Source: CAZXWN01 sp964644695 [NCBI: uncultured bacterium] (GTDB lineage: Bacteria > UBP4 > UBA4092). From it: a stretch of DNA of 64,000 nucleotides. A model generated the notes under the pieces. It had not been told where the DNA came from, did not search any database, and saw only the letters and a list, made by a program, of their open reading frames with translations. This document shows positions 55,549-63,093 of this stretch, piece after piece (position 1 is the first letter of the stretch; each line of letters opens with the position of its first letter). Both the position numbers and the translations under genes were made by a program. The stretch spans positions 1 through 64,000 of the forward strand of contig CAZXWN010000015.1 of the NCBI GenBank assembly GCA_964644695.1. The letters run 5' to 3'.

Positions 55549-56736
55549 TTAACTGTATATCAAAAAGGGTTTTCGGATCTCTTTGAACTGTTCACTGTCA
55601 TGTACCCACTCATTCCAAACCGTCTCTATGGACACTCCGGAAGAAATAGCTGTTCGGACCCGGTCTGAACCTAACAGATTATCAATGAAAAACCGTTCAT
55701 ACTTGATCCATTCAAAATCATTACTAAATAAATGATTAAGGGCATATAGGACATGAAGTCCTGTCAGTGTGGGGATAAATTGATTGCGGTCTAAGACATG
55801 AACCTGGATTCCATGACAAACCTTCTTTTCGTTTTTACTATAAAACGGCGTGAAGAAGGTATGGCGAAACTTCATGCCTGGAAGATTTTTCTCATTAAGA
55901 TAATCGGTCAACAAATCCGCATCAATATAAGGAGCACCGACCCACTCAAAGGGTCGGACTGTGCCTCGGCCTTCAGAGAGATTCGTTCCTTCAATAAAAC
56001 ACATTCCGGGAAAAACAATTGCTGTTTCAAGAGTGGCAAAGTTGGGAGAGGGTGGGATCCAGGCAAGCCCCGTCTGGTCATACCACATGGAACGAGACCA
56101 ATCCTTCATCGGAATAATGACCAGGTTTTCCCCGTTATAGTCTCCACTGACACCGGCGATATATTCCTTCATACCCAGGTTGAATTGGGCATTATAAAAT
56201 CTGGCTAATTCCCCCTGTGTGAGGCCATAGCGGATAGGAATAGGACTGTATCCGACAAATGTTCGAAAGTTCATATCCAGAATACTACCTTCTATCTGAT
56301 TCCCATTGATAGGATTTGGCCGGTCTAATACAATAAAAGTCTTATTTTCCTCAATGCAGGCCTCAGCTGTATCCAGCAGAGTTGAAATGAACGTGTAAAA
56401 CCGAGCTCCGGAATCCTGCATGTCAATAATAACGACATCAACATGAGATAGCATCTCAGGGGAAGGTTTATGGTTATTTCCATAGAGAGAAAAAACAGGT
56501 ATCCCTGTCTTTGCATCGGTGTAGGAATCGATCGATTCCCCTTCCTTTGCGGCGGCTCTGAATCCATGTTCCGGAGCAAAAATGGCAGTCAAATTGACCT
56601 TAGCGTTGACAAGCGCATCGACATTTTGGATCAGGTCTCTTGTAACCCCACTGGGATTGGTAATGATTCCCACCCTTTTCCCTTCAACAATACTAAGATA
56701 AGAATTTAATAATTGTTCTAAACCGGTCGTAACCAT
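55549..56736 (-). CDS. namZ: Exo-beta-N-acetylmuramidase NamZ-like (DUF1343)
   Basis: 395 residues. DUF1343 blocks are visible in order: GKRVGIITNPSGVTRDL (about 18-35), FAPEHGFRA (about 55), GIPVFSLYGNNHKPSPEML (about 78-96), VVIIDMQDSGARFYTFISTL (about 100-120), FIVLDRPNPINGNQIEGSIL and PIPIRYGLTQGELARFYN. The EGTNLSEGRGTVRPFEWVGAPY block is typical of the second half. NamZ removes MurNAc from non-reducing ends of muropeptide glycans for recycling. No signal peptide is obvious here, unlike many secreted members. It is monocistronic, divergent from the DJ-1-like gene. Confidence 0.88.
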   Translation of the reverse strand: MVTTGLEQLLNSYLSIVEGKRVGIITNPSGVTRDLIQNVDALVNAKVNLTAIFAPEHGFRAAAKEGESIDSYTDAKTGIPVFSLYGNNHKPSPEMLSHVDVVIIDMQDSGARFYTFISTLLDTAEACIEENKTFIVLDRPNPINGNQIEGSILDMNFRTFVGYSPIPIRYGLTQGELARFYNAQFNLGMKEYIAGVSGDYNGENLVIIPMKDWSRSMWYDQTGLAWIPPSPNFATLETAIVFPGMCFIEGTNLSEGRGTVRPFEWVGAPYIDADLLTDYLNEKNLPGMKFRHTFFTPFYSKNEKKVCHGIQVHVLDRNQFIPTLTGLHVLYALNHLFSNDFEWIKYERFFIDNLLGSDRVRTAISSGVSIETVWNEWVHDSEQFKEIRKPFLIYS

Positions 56737-56939
56737 GTTATCTCCTTATTTCGAAAGAGTGTTCATTAAAAACTCCATCATTCTATCAAATCTTGCAAGT
56801 CTGTATCAGATAGTCGTCCATACGCCGTTCGGGGCTTTAATATTCCCTGTTTTTTTTTGGTAAAAAAGCTGGCAGGGCTTGTCAAAGATGCGAAAATGTG
56901 TTATTTGTTTTACAACCTTAAAATATGGGGGTAAGAATC

Positions 56940-57479
56940 ATGTTGTTTGGACCTAAGGTAAGGTTATTGGTGGTGCTTCCTCTTTCAGACTTCGATGAAG
57001 AGGAATACAGGGAGATATTAAGGGCCTGTAAAGAGGTAAAAATCGGCGTGGAGATCGCCGCATCTCAGGGGCAAACCTGTGTGGGTTCAGGGGGGACCCG
57101 GGTCAAACCTCACACATCGCTGGATCGTGTGGATATGACTCGGTATGGTGGTTTGGCTTTTGTTGGAGGGTTGGGTGTCAGGGACTATTTCAATAATTTG
57201 TTATGCCATCAGTTGGTACGCCAGGCCTTGCAGATGAAGATGGTGGTCGGGGCTATTGATTATGGACCGATGATTTTAGCTCGAGCGGAGGTGTTACGGA
57301 ATCGCCGGGCTACAGTCCATCCCACGGAAGAAACCCATTTTGTTGCAACAGGGAGTATTTATGAGAATGCTCCGACGGTGATTGATGGGCAGCTCATTAC
57401 TGCACAGGACCATCACGCGTCCCGTGAATTTGCGGATGTGATGGCGGGTGCAGTCTTAAAAACCAGCGTTTTAAAATAA
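56940..57479 (+). CDS. DJ-1/PfpI-like protein lacking the nucleophile cysteine
   Basis: 179 residues from ATG 56940 with GGGGG about 8 bases upstream; 56925 is an alternative. VRLLVVLPLSDFDEEEYREILRAC and YGGLAFVGGLGVRDYF match the alpha/beta core, and MVVGAIDYGPMILARAEVL is the nucleophile elbow. Where DJ-1/PfpI members have AIC-H/Y-GP, this protein has AID-Y-GP: Asp107 replaces Cys. HFVATGSIYENAPTVIDGQLITAQDHHASREFADVM resembles the C-terminal half with a conserved His/Asp region. It therefore lacks the classic thiol chemistry and may be a pseudo-enzyme or bind ligand. It stands alone between namZ and folE2, and a terminator follows. Confidence 0.75.
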   Translation: MLFGPKVRLLVVLPLSDFDEEEYREILRACKEVKIGVEIAASQGQTCVGSGGTRVKPHTSLDRVDMTRYGGLAFVGGLGVRDYFNNLLCHQLVRQALQMKMVVGAIDYGPMILARAEVLRNRRATVHPTEETHFVATGSIYENAPTVIDGQLITAQDHHASREFADVMAGAVLKTSVLK

Positions 57480-57496
57480 TCTGAATTCGATTTGTA

Positions 57497-57535
57497 AGAG
57501 TTACTCAGGTATTAATTCCTGGGTAACTCTTTTTA
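57497..57535 (+). terminator. Terminator after the DJ-1-like gene
   Basis: AGAGTTACTCAGG at 57497-57509 pairs with CCTGGGTAACTCT at 57518-57530 (one T-G pair), followed by TTTTATTT. It lies 17 bases after the stop codon. Confidence 0.9.
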
Positions 57536-57615
57536 TTTAGAGTATCCGGGAAACTTTTATTTTTTCAATTTGTTATCATTAATAATGAAATAGATATCAT
57601 TTTTAAATGTGAGTT

Positions 57616-58431
57616 ATGTCTATGTTGAAAGATGTACAGAGTGAAATTGATGTCCGTGGACTGGCCATAGATCAGGTCGGTGTCAAAGGTGTGCGTTACC
57701 CCATTGTTGTTTTAGATAAGAAAAATGTGAAACAACATACCGTGGCGACGATTAATATGTATGTAAATCTACCGCGTGAGTTTCGCGGCACGCACATGAG
57801 CCGATTCATAGAAGTATTGGAAGCTCACCGGGGTGAAATTGCGATTGGACGGATTGAAGCCATCCTGATTGAAATGAAAAGTAAACTCAAAGCCAAGGAT
57901 TCATTTATTGAGATTGAGTTTCCCTATTTCATTGAAAAGAAGGCGCCTGTTACCAAAGCTAAATCCCTCATGGAATACCAGTGCAAATTTATCGGAAAAC
58001 ATAACAGTAATATTGAGTTGTTGATTGAACTCAAGATACCTGTATCGACATTATGTCCCTGTTCAAAATCTATCAGTGACCGGGGAGCTCATAATCAGCG
58101 CGGGATAGTGAAGGTGACCTATGAGTCCCGGGAACTGATCTGGTTGGAAGATATAATTCATGCGGTGGAAGGTTGTGCCAGCAGTGAACTCTATACACTT
58201 CTGAAACGACCGGATGAAAGATATGTCACCGAATATGCCTATGATCATCCGACCTTTGTAGAAGATGTGGTCAGGAATGCGGCGACTGCATTGTCCAAAT
58301 TTGAGGGAATTGATTGGTTCCAGGTAGAGGCTGAGAACTTTGAGTCGATCCATAACCATAACGCATACGCCATGATTTATACCCACAGTTCAAAGAAAAA
58401 AGATATTGCTGAACCCGAATCCACAAAATAA
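57616..58431 (+). CDS. folE2: GTP cyclohydrolase FolE2 (type IB)
   Basis: 271 residues of the tunnelling-fold FolE2/MptA family. The metal-binding motif is CPCSKSISDRGAHNQRG (Cys near 143 and 145, His nearby) and FRGTHMSRFIEVLE carries the conserved Thr-His-Met-Ser-Arg. The C-terminal part has EGCASSELYTLLKRPDERYVTE and HNHNAYA. FolE2 makes dihydroneopterin triphosphate for folate and preQ0 synthesis without needing zinc. Having FolE2 rather than FolE1 is common in organisms exposed to zinc limitation. Together with QueD (5.9 kb) it gives the first and second preQ0 steps. No strong ribosome site is seen at the ATG. Confidence 0.96.
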   Translation: MSMLKDVQSEIDVRGLAIDQVGVKGVRYPIVVLDKKNVKQHTVATINMYVNLPREFRGTHMSRFIEVLEAHRGEIAIGRIEAILIEMKSKLKAKDSFIEIEFPYFIEKKAPVTKAKSLMEYQCKFIGKHNSNIELLIELKIPVSTLCPCSKSISDRGAHNQRGIVKVTYESRELIWLEDIIHAVEGCASSELYTLLKRPDERYVTEYAYDHPTFVEDVVRNAATALSKFEGIDWFQVEAENFESIHNHNAYAMIYTHSSKKKDIAEPESTK

Positions 58432-58446
58432 CAGTGAGCAAATCAG

Positions 58447-58477
58447 ATAACGGTTATTGTTCAACAATAGCCGTTAT
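58447..58477. terminator. Bidirectional hairpin between folE2 and the RACo-like gene
   Basis: ATAACGGTTATTG (58447) pairs with CAATAGCCGTTAT (ending 58477) with one T-G pair. It overlaps the stop codon of the minus-strand gene. TTTTAT follows on the plus strand. Confidence 0.82.
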
Positions 58478-60114
58478 TTTATATCCAGGGGTTTGAACTG
58501 AGCCCCATCAACAAACAAATCAAAGAAGTCTTCTTCCTGTTCTAATTCGATATGTTCAATTTTTCGGACAAGATCCTCGACTTCCTGCCGTTTGTTCTGA
58601 TTCAATAATACCTGTCGTGCACCTTCCAATGCGGCATTCCCGATTTTCTTGATCCGGTCAAGAGGGAACGGAGGAATCAATCCTATTTCAATAGCATGTT
58701 CTGGGTCGATATACCAGGCAAATCCACCCGCCAGATAGAAAGTATGGATATCTGACAGATGAAGTCCATATCTTCTTAACAGGATCTTTTGTCCGGCAAT
58801 ATTGGCTGATTTGGCCTGAGCAAGCTCAGAGATATCCGCACGGGAAAAGGTGATTCCTCGATCTTTTACGACCATGAAATAGTTACTGCCATCATGGAAA
58901 CGGCCTAACTCATCCATCAACGCGTTACTTTTGAGCTCAGCCAGAAGGTCAATCAATCCCGAACCGCAGAGGCCATAAGGTTTTCCCTCGCCGATAACAT
59001 GATAATGTACCTGACCCTCTTTGATGGAAACCTTCTCAATCGCACCTTCCACGCCAGACATTCCATAGGTAATTTTCCCGCCTTCAAAGGCCGGACCGGC
59101 TGGGCATGATGCGGCAATGATGCGGTCCTTATTCCCCAAGATAACTTCTGTGTTTGTTCCAATATCGATCATCATCAGGGGTTTGTCACTTTTATCTATC
59201 CCCAGTGTGAGAGCGACAGCGGCCGTATCTGCGCCAACATGACAACCAATCAAGGGCAGGCCATACACCTTTCCCTGAGGATGAATGAATAAGCGAAGGT
59301 CTTTAGCGGTCCGCAGGAGGGATGTGGAAGAAATAACTCCATCTTCAAAATCATATTGAGTAAGGGATTTATAAGGACTGACTCCGATGGTCTCGACATC
59401 TAATCCAAAGAAGATGTCCCGCATGGTGGCATTACCCGCCAGAACTACCTCATAGATTTGTCTTCGGTTCACCGGGAATTTACGGATCTCCTGATTCAGA
59501 AATGAAATAATGGTGTCGTGTAATCGACCTTGATGATCGGATTGATGGTCATAAGATATTCGGTGGAGGACATCGGAACCGCCATATTTCTGAGGATTCT
59601 CAAAAGAGGATACGGCTATCGTTTGTCCCGTTTCCAAATCCACCAGGTTGATGACAACGGTTGTTGTTCCCAAATCTATGGCTAACCCGTATAAATGGCC
59701 CTCATAAGAATCAATCAATTCCTGACCCCAATACACATCATCACCTTTACGATGGGTCAGGGGGGTCAATTCAACTTCGGCGATATTTCCCTGTTGGACG
59801 ATTTGTAATGAGCCCTTGAAAGTCTGGCAATGAATATCAACATTATTCCAGGCCACTTTCGCCTGACAGGCCAGCCGGAAGTATTGTGGATTGGAATCCG
59901 ATGACATAGGTTTCAGGAAAGATTCTCTCTCCGTATAGGGAGAGAGGGCTTCTATTCCCTGTTTGATTTCGATGAGGCATTCCCGGCAAGTCCCGACTCT
60001 GCCGCAGGAGGAGGAAATATGTTTATAAGCGGACTCTGTCTGGTCCGCATGGTCAAAGAGAGTCTTTCCGGGTTGCAGGTCTAGTATTTCATCATTGATA
60101 TAGAGTTTAGCCAT
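58474..60114 (-). CDS. RACo-like [2Fe-2S]/ASKHA-ATPase (DUF4445) corrinoid-activator
   Basis: 546 residues. The N-terminal plant-type [2Fe-2S] domain has Cys37, Cys43, Cys46 and Cys83 (SCGRVGTCREC, LACQ). After a linker comes an ASKHA-type ATPase: YGLAIDLGTTTVVINLVDLETG near 142-163, LAGNATMRDIFFG, MMIDIGTNTEVILGNKDRI and CGSGLIDLLAELK with YLAGGFAWYIDPEHAIEIG. In acetogens and methanogens this architecture is the reductive activator of corrinoid proteins. No corrinoid protein or methyltransferase gene is seen in the window, so its partner is elsewhere. It is convergent with folE2. Confidence 0.88.
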   Translation of the reverse strand: MAKLYINDEILDLQPGKTLFDHADQTESAYKHISSSCGRVGTCRECLIEIKQGIEALSPYTERESFLKPMSSDSNPQYFRLACQAKVAWNNVDIHCQTFKGSLQIVQQGNIAEVELTPLTHRKGDDVYWGQELIDSYEGHLYGLAIDLGTTTVVINLVDLETGQTIAVSSFENPQKYGGSDVLHRISYDHQSDHQGRLHDTIISFLNQEIRKFPVNRRQIYEVVLAGNATMRDIFFGLDVETIGVSPYKSLTQYDFEDGVISSTSLLRTAKDLRLFIHPQGKVYGLPLIGCHVGADTAAVALTLGIDKSDKPLMMIDIGTNTEVILGNKDRIIAASCPAGPAFEGGKITYGMSGVEGAIEKVSIKEGQVHYHVIGEGKPYGLCGSGLIDLLAELKSNALMDELGRFHDGSNYFMVVKDRGITFSRADISELAQAKSANIAGQKILLRRYGLHLSDIHTFYLAGGFAWYIDPEHAIEIGLIPPFPLDRIKKIGNAALEGARQVLLNQNKRQEVEDLVRKIEHIELEQEEDFFDLFVDGAQFKPLDIK

Positions 60115-60205
60115 AATATGTGAAGGTCCGAATAAAAAACAGGGGATCCACCCTGTGATACAGATTCAATTTCTTTCCATTATATAGCAGGAGAGGATAG
60201 GGGCC

Positions 60206-60239
60206 CAAAATGAAACCGGTCCCGTTGATACGGAACCGG
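60206..60239 (-). terminator. Terminator of the minus-strand unknown gene at 60264
   Basis: On the minus strand CCGGTTCCGT (60230-60239) pairs with ACGGGACCGG (60216-60225; one T-G pair) around a 4-base loop, followed by TTTCATTTT. It lies 25 bases past the stop codon. Confidence 0.88.
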
Positions 60240-60263
60240 CGATAAATCGTTATGAAGGAAGGA

Positions 60264-60707
60264 TTATCTTTTCTTGCTTGTTTTGGCGGCGGCAGGTTTG
60301 GAGTTGGTTTTAGGCCGGCTTTTCTCTAACCATTTTTGATGCCGAATATAGAGGGCTTCAAGCTGGCTGTATAATTTGGGATTCCCATGAGAAACTCTTT
60401 CCTGGGAGATCCATGAAGCCATCTTGGTCCAAATCAGAGGGAAATTGGGTGTCGTCGCTTGATAAAATAACTCTTCATTGATAAGACCCTGATTCACAAA
60501 AGTGGCGGCCATTTCCCAGTAATTGCCCGTTAACTGGATATAATACTCTTCCTCTGACTCCGCTGGATATTTTCGTACCTTATCTTCCCAGCTATGGGCT
60601 TCGAATTGATTGATATACCATAAGGAAGCCTTACGATAGAGCGGATCATTCCGTAATGTGTAGAGCTGTAAGAGTAACTCGGCATCTTTTACTGTAGGTC
60701 GAGCCAT
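60264..60707 (-). CDS. Conserved-looking protein of unknown function
   Basis: 147 residues. AELLLQLYTLRNDPLYRKASLWYINQFEAHSWED, YYIQLTGNYWEMAATFVNQGLINEELFY and LIWTKMASWISQERVSHGNPKLYSQLEAL define a helical protein with the pattern LQLY-LR-DP...YWEMAA-FVN-G-I-EELF. I recall similarly patterned hypothetical proteins in Acidobacteria-like genomes but give no family name. The tail is Lys/Ala/Ser-rich (TNSKPAAAKTSKKR). No signal peptide or membrane helix. It is alone between two minus-strand genes, with its own terminator. GGAGG lies near the start codon. Confidence 0.7.
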   Translation of the reverse strand: MARPTVKDAELLLQLYTLRNDPLYRKASLWYINQFEAHSWEDKVRKYPAESEEEYYIQLTGNYWEMAATFVNQGLINEELFYQATTPNFPLIWTKMASWISQERVSHGNPKLYSQLEALYIRHQKWLEKSRPKTNSKPAAAKTSKKR

Positions 60708-60847
60708 GGGCGTTATGCCCTCCTTCCGATTGGAATTGGAGTTTTTTTATCATCTATTAAATTTTGAAAGATTACCGTTTTTATGACTGTTGGACTTATC
60801 TCGTGCACCGGGATGGACCCCATCAGTCCTTCCTGGTCCTTAAAATT

Positions 60848-61339
60848 CTAAAACTGAGAATGACCTTCTAAAGCTAAAAGCTGTTTTTTGATAGATAACC
60901 CGGCACTGAAACCACCCAATGAACCCGTACCGGAGATGACTCGATGACAGGGAACGACAATCAAGAGGGGATTCCGGCCTACCGCCCCTCCAACCGCTCT
61001 GGATCCCTTCGGATTTTTGACGCGAGCGGCCAACTCACCATAAGAGACTGTTTCTCCAAAGGGTACTTTGATCAACTGATTCCAAACTCTCTGTTGGAAC
61101 GGAGTTCCTTCGGACAAATCCAGTGGAAAATCAATTTGACCGGAACATCCCTTAAAATATTGTTTCAGCCATTTTATGACAGGTTTGAAATGGGAAGGTG
61201 AATGAATCCCTCTAAACTCTTGATTTTGAGACGGTTGAGGAATATGCTGGAGTTTATTAACTCCTTTTCCCAAGTCTTCCAAGAGAAGGACTCCTATTGG
61301 ACTCTCCCATATTTCATACCTTATTTTGGCTGTTGTCAT
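60848..61339 (-). CDS. ogt: Methylated-DNA-protein cysteine methyltransferase (Ogt/MGMT)
   Basis: 163 residues from ATG 61339, chosen because a GGGA site lies 5 bases upstream and MTTAKIRYEIWESPIGVLLLED is the family opening; a frame extends to 61402 without one. The helix-turn-helix FQQRVWNQLIKVPFGETVSYGELAARV, Arg finger in GSRAVGGAVGRNP, and active-site Cys131 in IVVPCHRV are all present. It transfers O6-alkyl groups from guanine to itself. Together with the AlkD-like protein at 7.7 kb it gives two independent alkylation-repair genes. It is 140 bases upstream of the preceding minus-strand gene. Confidence 0.95.
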   Translation of the reverse strand: MTTAKIRYEIWESPIGVLLLEDLGKGVNKLQHIPQPSQNQEFRGIHSPSHFKPVIKWLKQYFKGCSGQIDFPLDLSEGTPFQQRVWNQLIKVPFGETVSYGELAARVKNPKGSRAVGGAVGRNPLLIVVPCHRVISGTGSLGGFSAGLSIKKQLLALEGHSQF

Positions 61340-61508
61340 ATTATTCCCAAAAGTTGAGTGAATCGTATAACAAAATCTGAAAAAAAGCAAGAGGTACAGC
61401 AATTTATTGAATTCTTCTAACTTTTATTAAATCAAAGACTCACCCCTGTTTTAATTTAGGCCGATTTGGATTAATCTATTTATGGAAAGGAAATGGGACT
61501 CAAAACCA

Positions 61509-62228
61509 ATGAATATATTTGTTTTTATACCTACTTATAACGAAAAAGAGAACCTGGAACTGTTGGTGCGGGATATCCTGACCCGGAATCCAGAATTTAA
61601 TATCCTCATTGTAGATGATTTATCACCCGATGGGACGGGGGATATTGCAGACCTTCTGGCCCGTGAATATCAAAATCAAGTCTATGTCCTTCATCGTGAG
61701 GGGCCCCGGGGCAGGGGATGGGCAGGAATGGCGGGGTTCCAGGAAGCAGTTCGGCTGGGTGCGGATGCGGTTATTGAAATGGATGCTGATTTTTCACACC
61801 AGCCCCAATATTTAGGTGCTATTGCGAAAGCATTGGAGACCCACGATATCGTCATCGGGTCTCGGTATATTCCCCAGGGTGGAACGGAAGGATGGGGATT
61901 GAATCGGAAAATCAACAGTTGGGTGGCGAACCAGCTGGCAAAAAGAGTCTTGAATTTACCTTTTAAGGATAATACTTCCGGATATCGTGGATTCCGGAAA
62001 GAAATCCTCAATAAACTTCCCTGGGATACTTTCATCTCCCCCGGTCCCTCCATCTTACAGGAGATGTTGTATAACGCCCTTCCTCATAAACCGAAATCAG
62101 TGGAGATACCGATTATTTTTATTGACCGGACTCGGGGTGAATCGAAAATCTCCCTGAAAGTCATTTTGAAATGGATCCAATCCATGATACAGGTCAAGAA
62201 GAATCGTAAGAAATATTTGAATAAATAA
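61509..62228 (+). CDS. Polyprenol-phosphate mannose (DPM1-type) glycosyltransferase
   Basis: 239 residues from ATG 61509, with GGGA about 10 bases upstream; 61482 has no ribosome site. GT-A family 2 fold: MNIFVFIPTYNEKENLELLV (start), NILIVDDLSPDGTGDI (Asp36-Asp37), EMDADFSHQPQYLG (DxD 92-94), SRYIPQGGTEGWGLNRKINSWVANQLAKRVLNLPFKDNTSGYRGFRKEIL, and IPIIFIDRTRGESKISL. It lacks the C-terminal membrane helices of GtrB-type enzymes. It makes a polyprenyl-phosphate sugar such as mannose, the donor used by GT-C enzymes; two candidates lie at 33-36 kb. A terminator follows. Confidence 0.9.
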   Translation: MNIFVFIPTYNEKENLELLVRDILTRNPEFNILIVDDLSPDGTGDIADLLAREYQNQVYVLHREGPRGRGWAGMAGFQEAVRLGADAVIEMDADFSHQPQYLGAIAKALETHDIVIGSRYIPQGGTEGWGLNRKINSWVANQLAKRVLNLPFKDNTSGYRGFRKEILNKLPWDTFISPGPSILQEMLYNALPHKPKSVEIPIIFIDRTRGESKISLKVILKWIQSMIQVKKNRKKYLNK

Positions 62229-62240
62229 TCTCAAAACAGA

Positions 62241-62277
62241 AAACAGGGAGGTCCATTAAGGACTTCCCTGTTTTTTT
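62241..62277. terminator. Terminator between the DPM1-type gene and hisA
   Basis: AACAGGGAGGTCC (62242-62254) pairs with GGACTTCCCTGTT (62259-62271) with one G-T wobble, followed by a T7 run. It serves the plus-strand gene and may also serve the convergent minus-strand gene. Confidence 0.9.
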
Positions 62278-62303
62278 ATTCTCAGGTTATAAGGGATGAA
62301 TAC

Positions 62304-63050
62304 TTATCGGCGGCAATACTGGACGACTTCTTTATAACTCAAATCTCCACCGAAGATATCCAGAGCGCTGCCGATGGTAACATGGAGTTTCCCACCGGAA
62401 ATCTCCTTGAATTTATCCAGGTCTTCGAGTGAACGAACGCCGCCGGCGTATGTGGTGGGGATAGAAACCCATTGAGTCAGATGATGAACGAGTTCCTCCT
62501 GCATACCACTGCGTTTTCCTTCGACATCCACCGCATGAATCAAAAACTCATCACAATAGTTTTCCATTTGACGGATGGATTCAGCATTTACCTCGAAATT
62601 ACTGATCTTTGTCCATTTATCGGTAACGACAAACCACTTGTCATTACATTTCCGGCAGCTTAAATCAATGACGATCCGCTTTTTCCCTACGCGGTCAATA
62701 AGTGCCTGTAACCGATCCATATCCAGTAACCCATTATAAAAAATATAAGAAGTTACAATGATGTGTGAAGCTCCCGCCTCAAGATAATCGTTGGCATTAT
62801 CAAGATGGATGCCGCCCCCCACCTGCAATCCTCCGGGATAAGCCTGTAACGCTTTGATCGCCGCCTGCTCATTCCCCTGGCCCAGCATGATGATATGTCC
62901 ACCCTTCAATCCATCTTCTTTGAAGAGTTGTGCAAAATAGGTAGAGTCCTGGGTCGCAACAAAGTTTTCCACTAATTGTTTTCCCAGAGTACTGCCGACA
63001 ATTTGTTTTACTTTCCCATCATGTAAATCAATACAAGGCCTGAATTCCAT
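62304..63050 (-). CDS. hisA: ProFAR isomerase HisA, eukaryotic (HIS6) type
   Basis: 248 residues of a (beta/alpha)8 barrel. The opening EFRPCIDLHDGKVKQIVGSTLG with Asp8, ENFVATQDSTYFAQLFKEDGLKGGHIIMLG, LQVGGGIHLDNANDYLEAGASHIIVTSYIF, IVIDLSCRKCNDKWFVVTDKW, FLIHAVDVEGKRSGMQ and TYAGGVRSL...VTIGSALDIFGG follow the eukaryotic HIS6 type rather than the usual bacterial HisA. It isomerises ProFAR to PRFAR in histidine synthesis. No other his gene is in the window. It lies 43 bases downstream of the GH20-like gene on the same strand. Confidence 0.88.
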   Translation of the reverse strand: MEFRPCIDLHDGKVKQIVGSTLGKQLVENFVATQDSTYFAQLFKEDGLKGGHIIMLGQGNEQAAIKALQAYPGGLQVGGGIHLDNANDYLEAGASHIIVTSYIFYNGLLDMDRLQALIDRVGKKRIVIDLSCRKCNDKWFVVTDKWTKISNFEVNAESIRQMENYCDEFLIHAVDVEGKRSGMQEELVHHLTQWVSIPTTYAGGVRSLEDLDKFKEISGGKLHVTIGSALDIFGGDLSYKEVVQYCRR

Positions 63051-63093
63051 TTTTTATATTCCTTAAAGAAAACTTTTATCTGATGATGAATGA

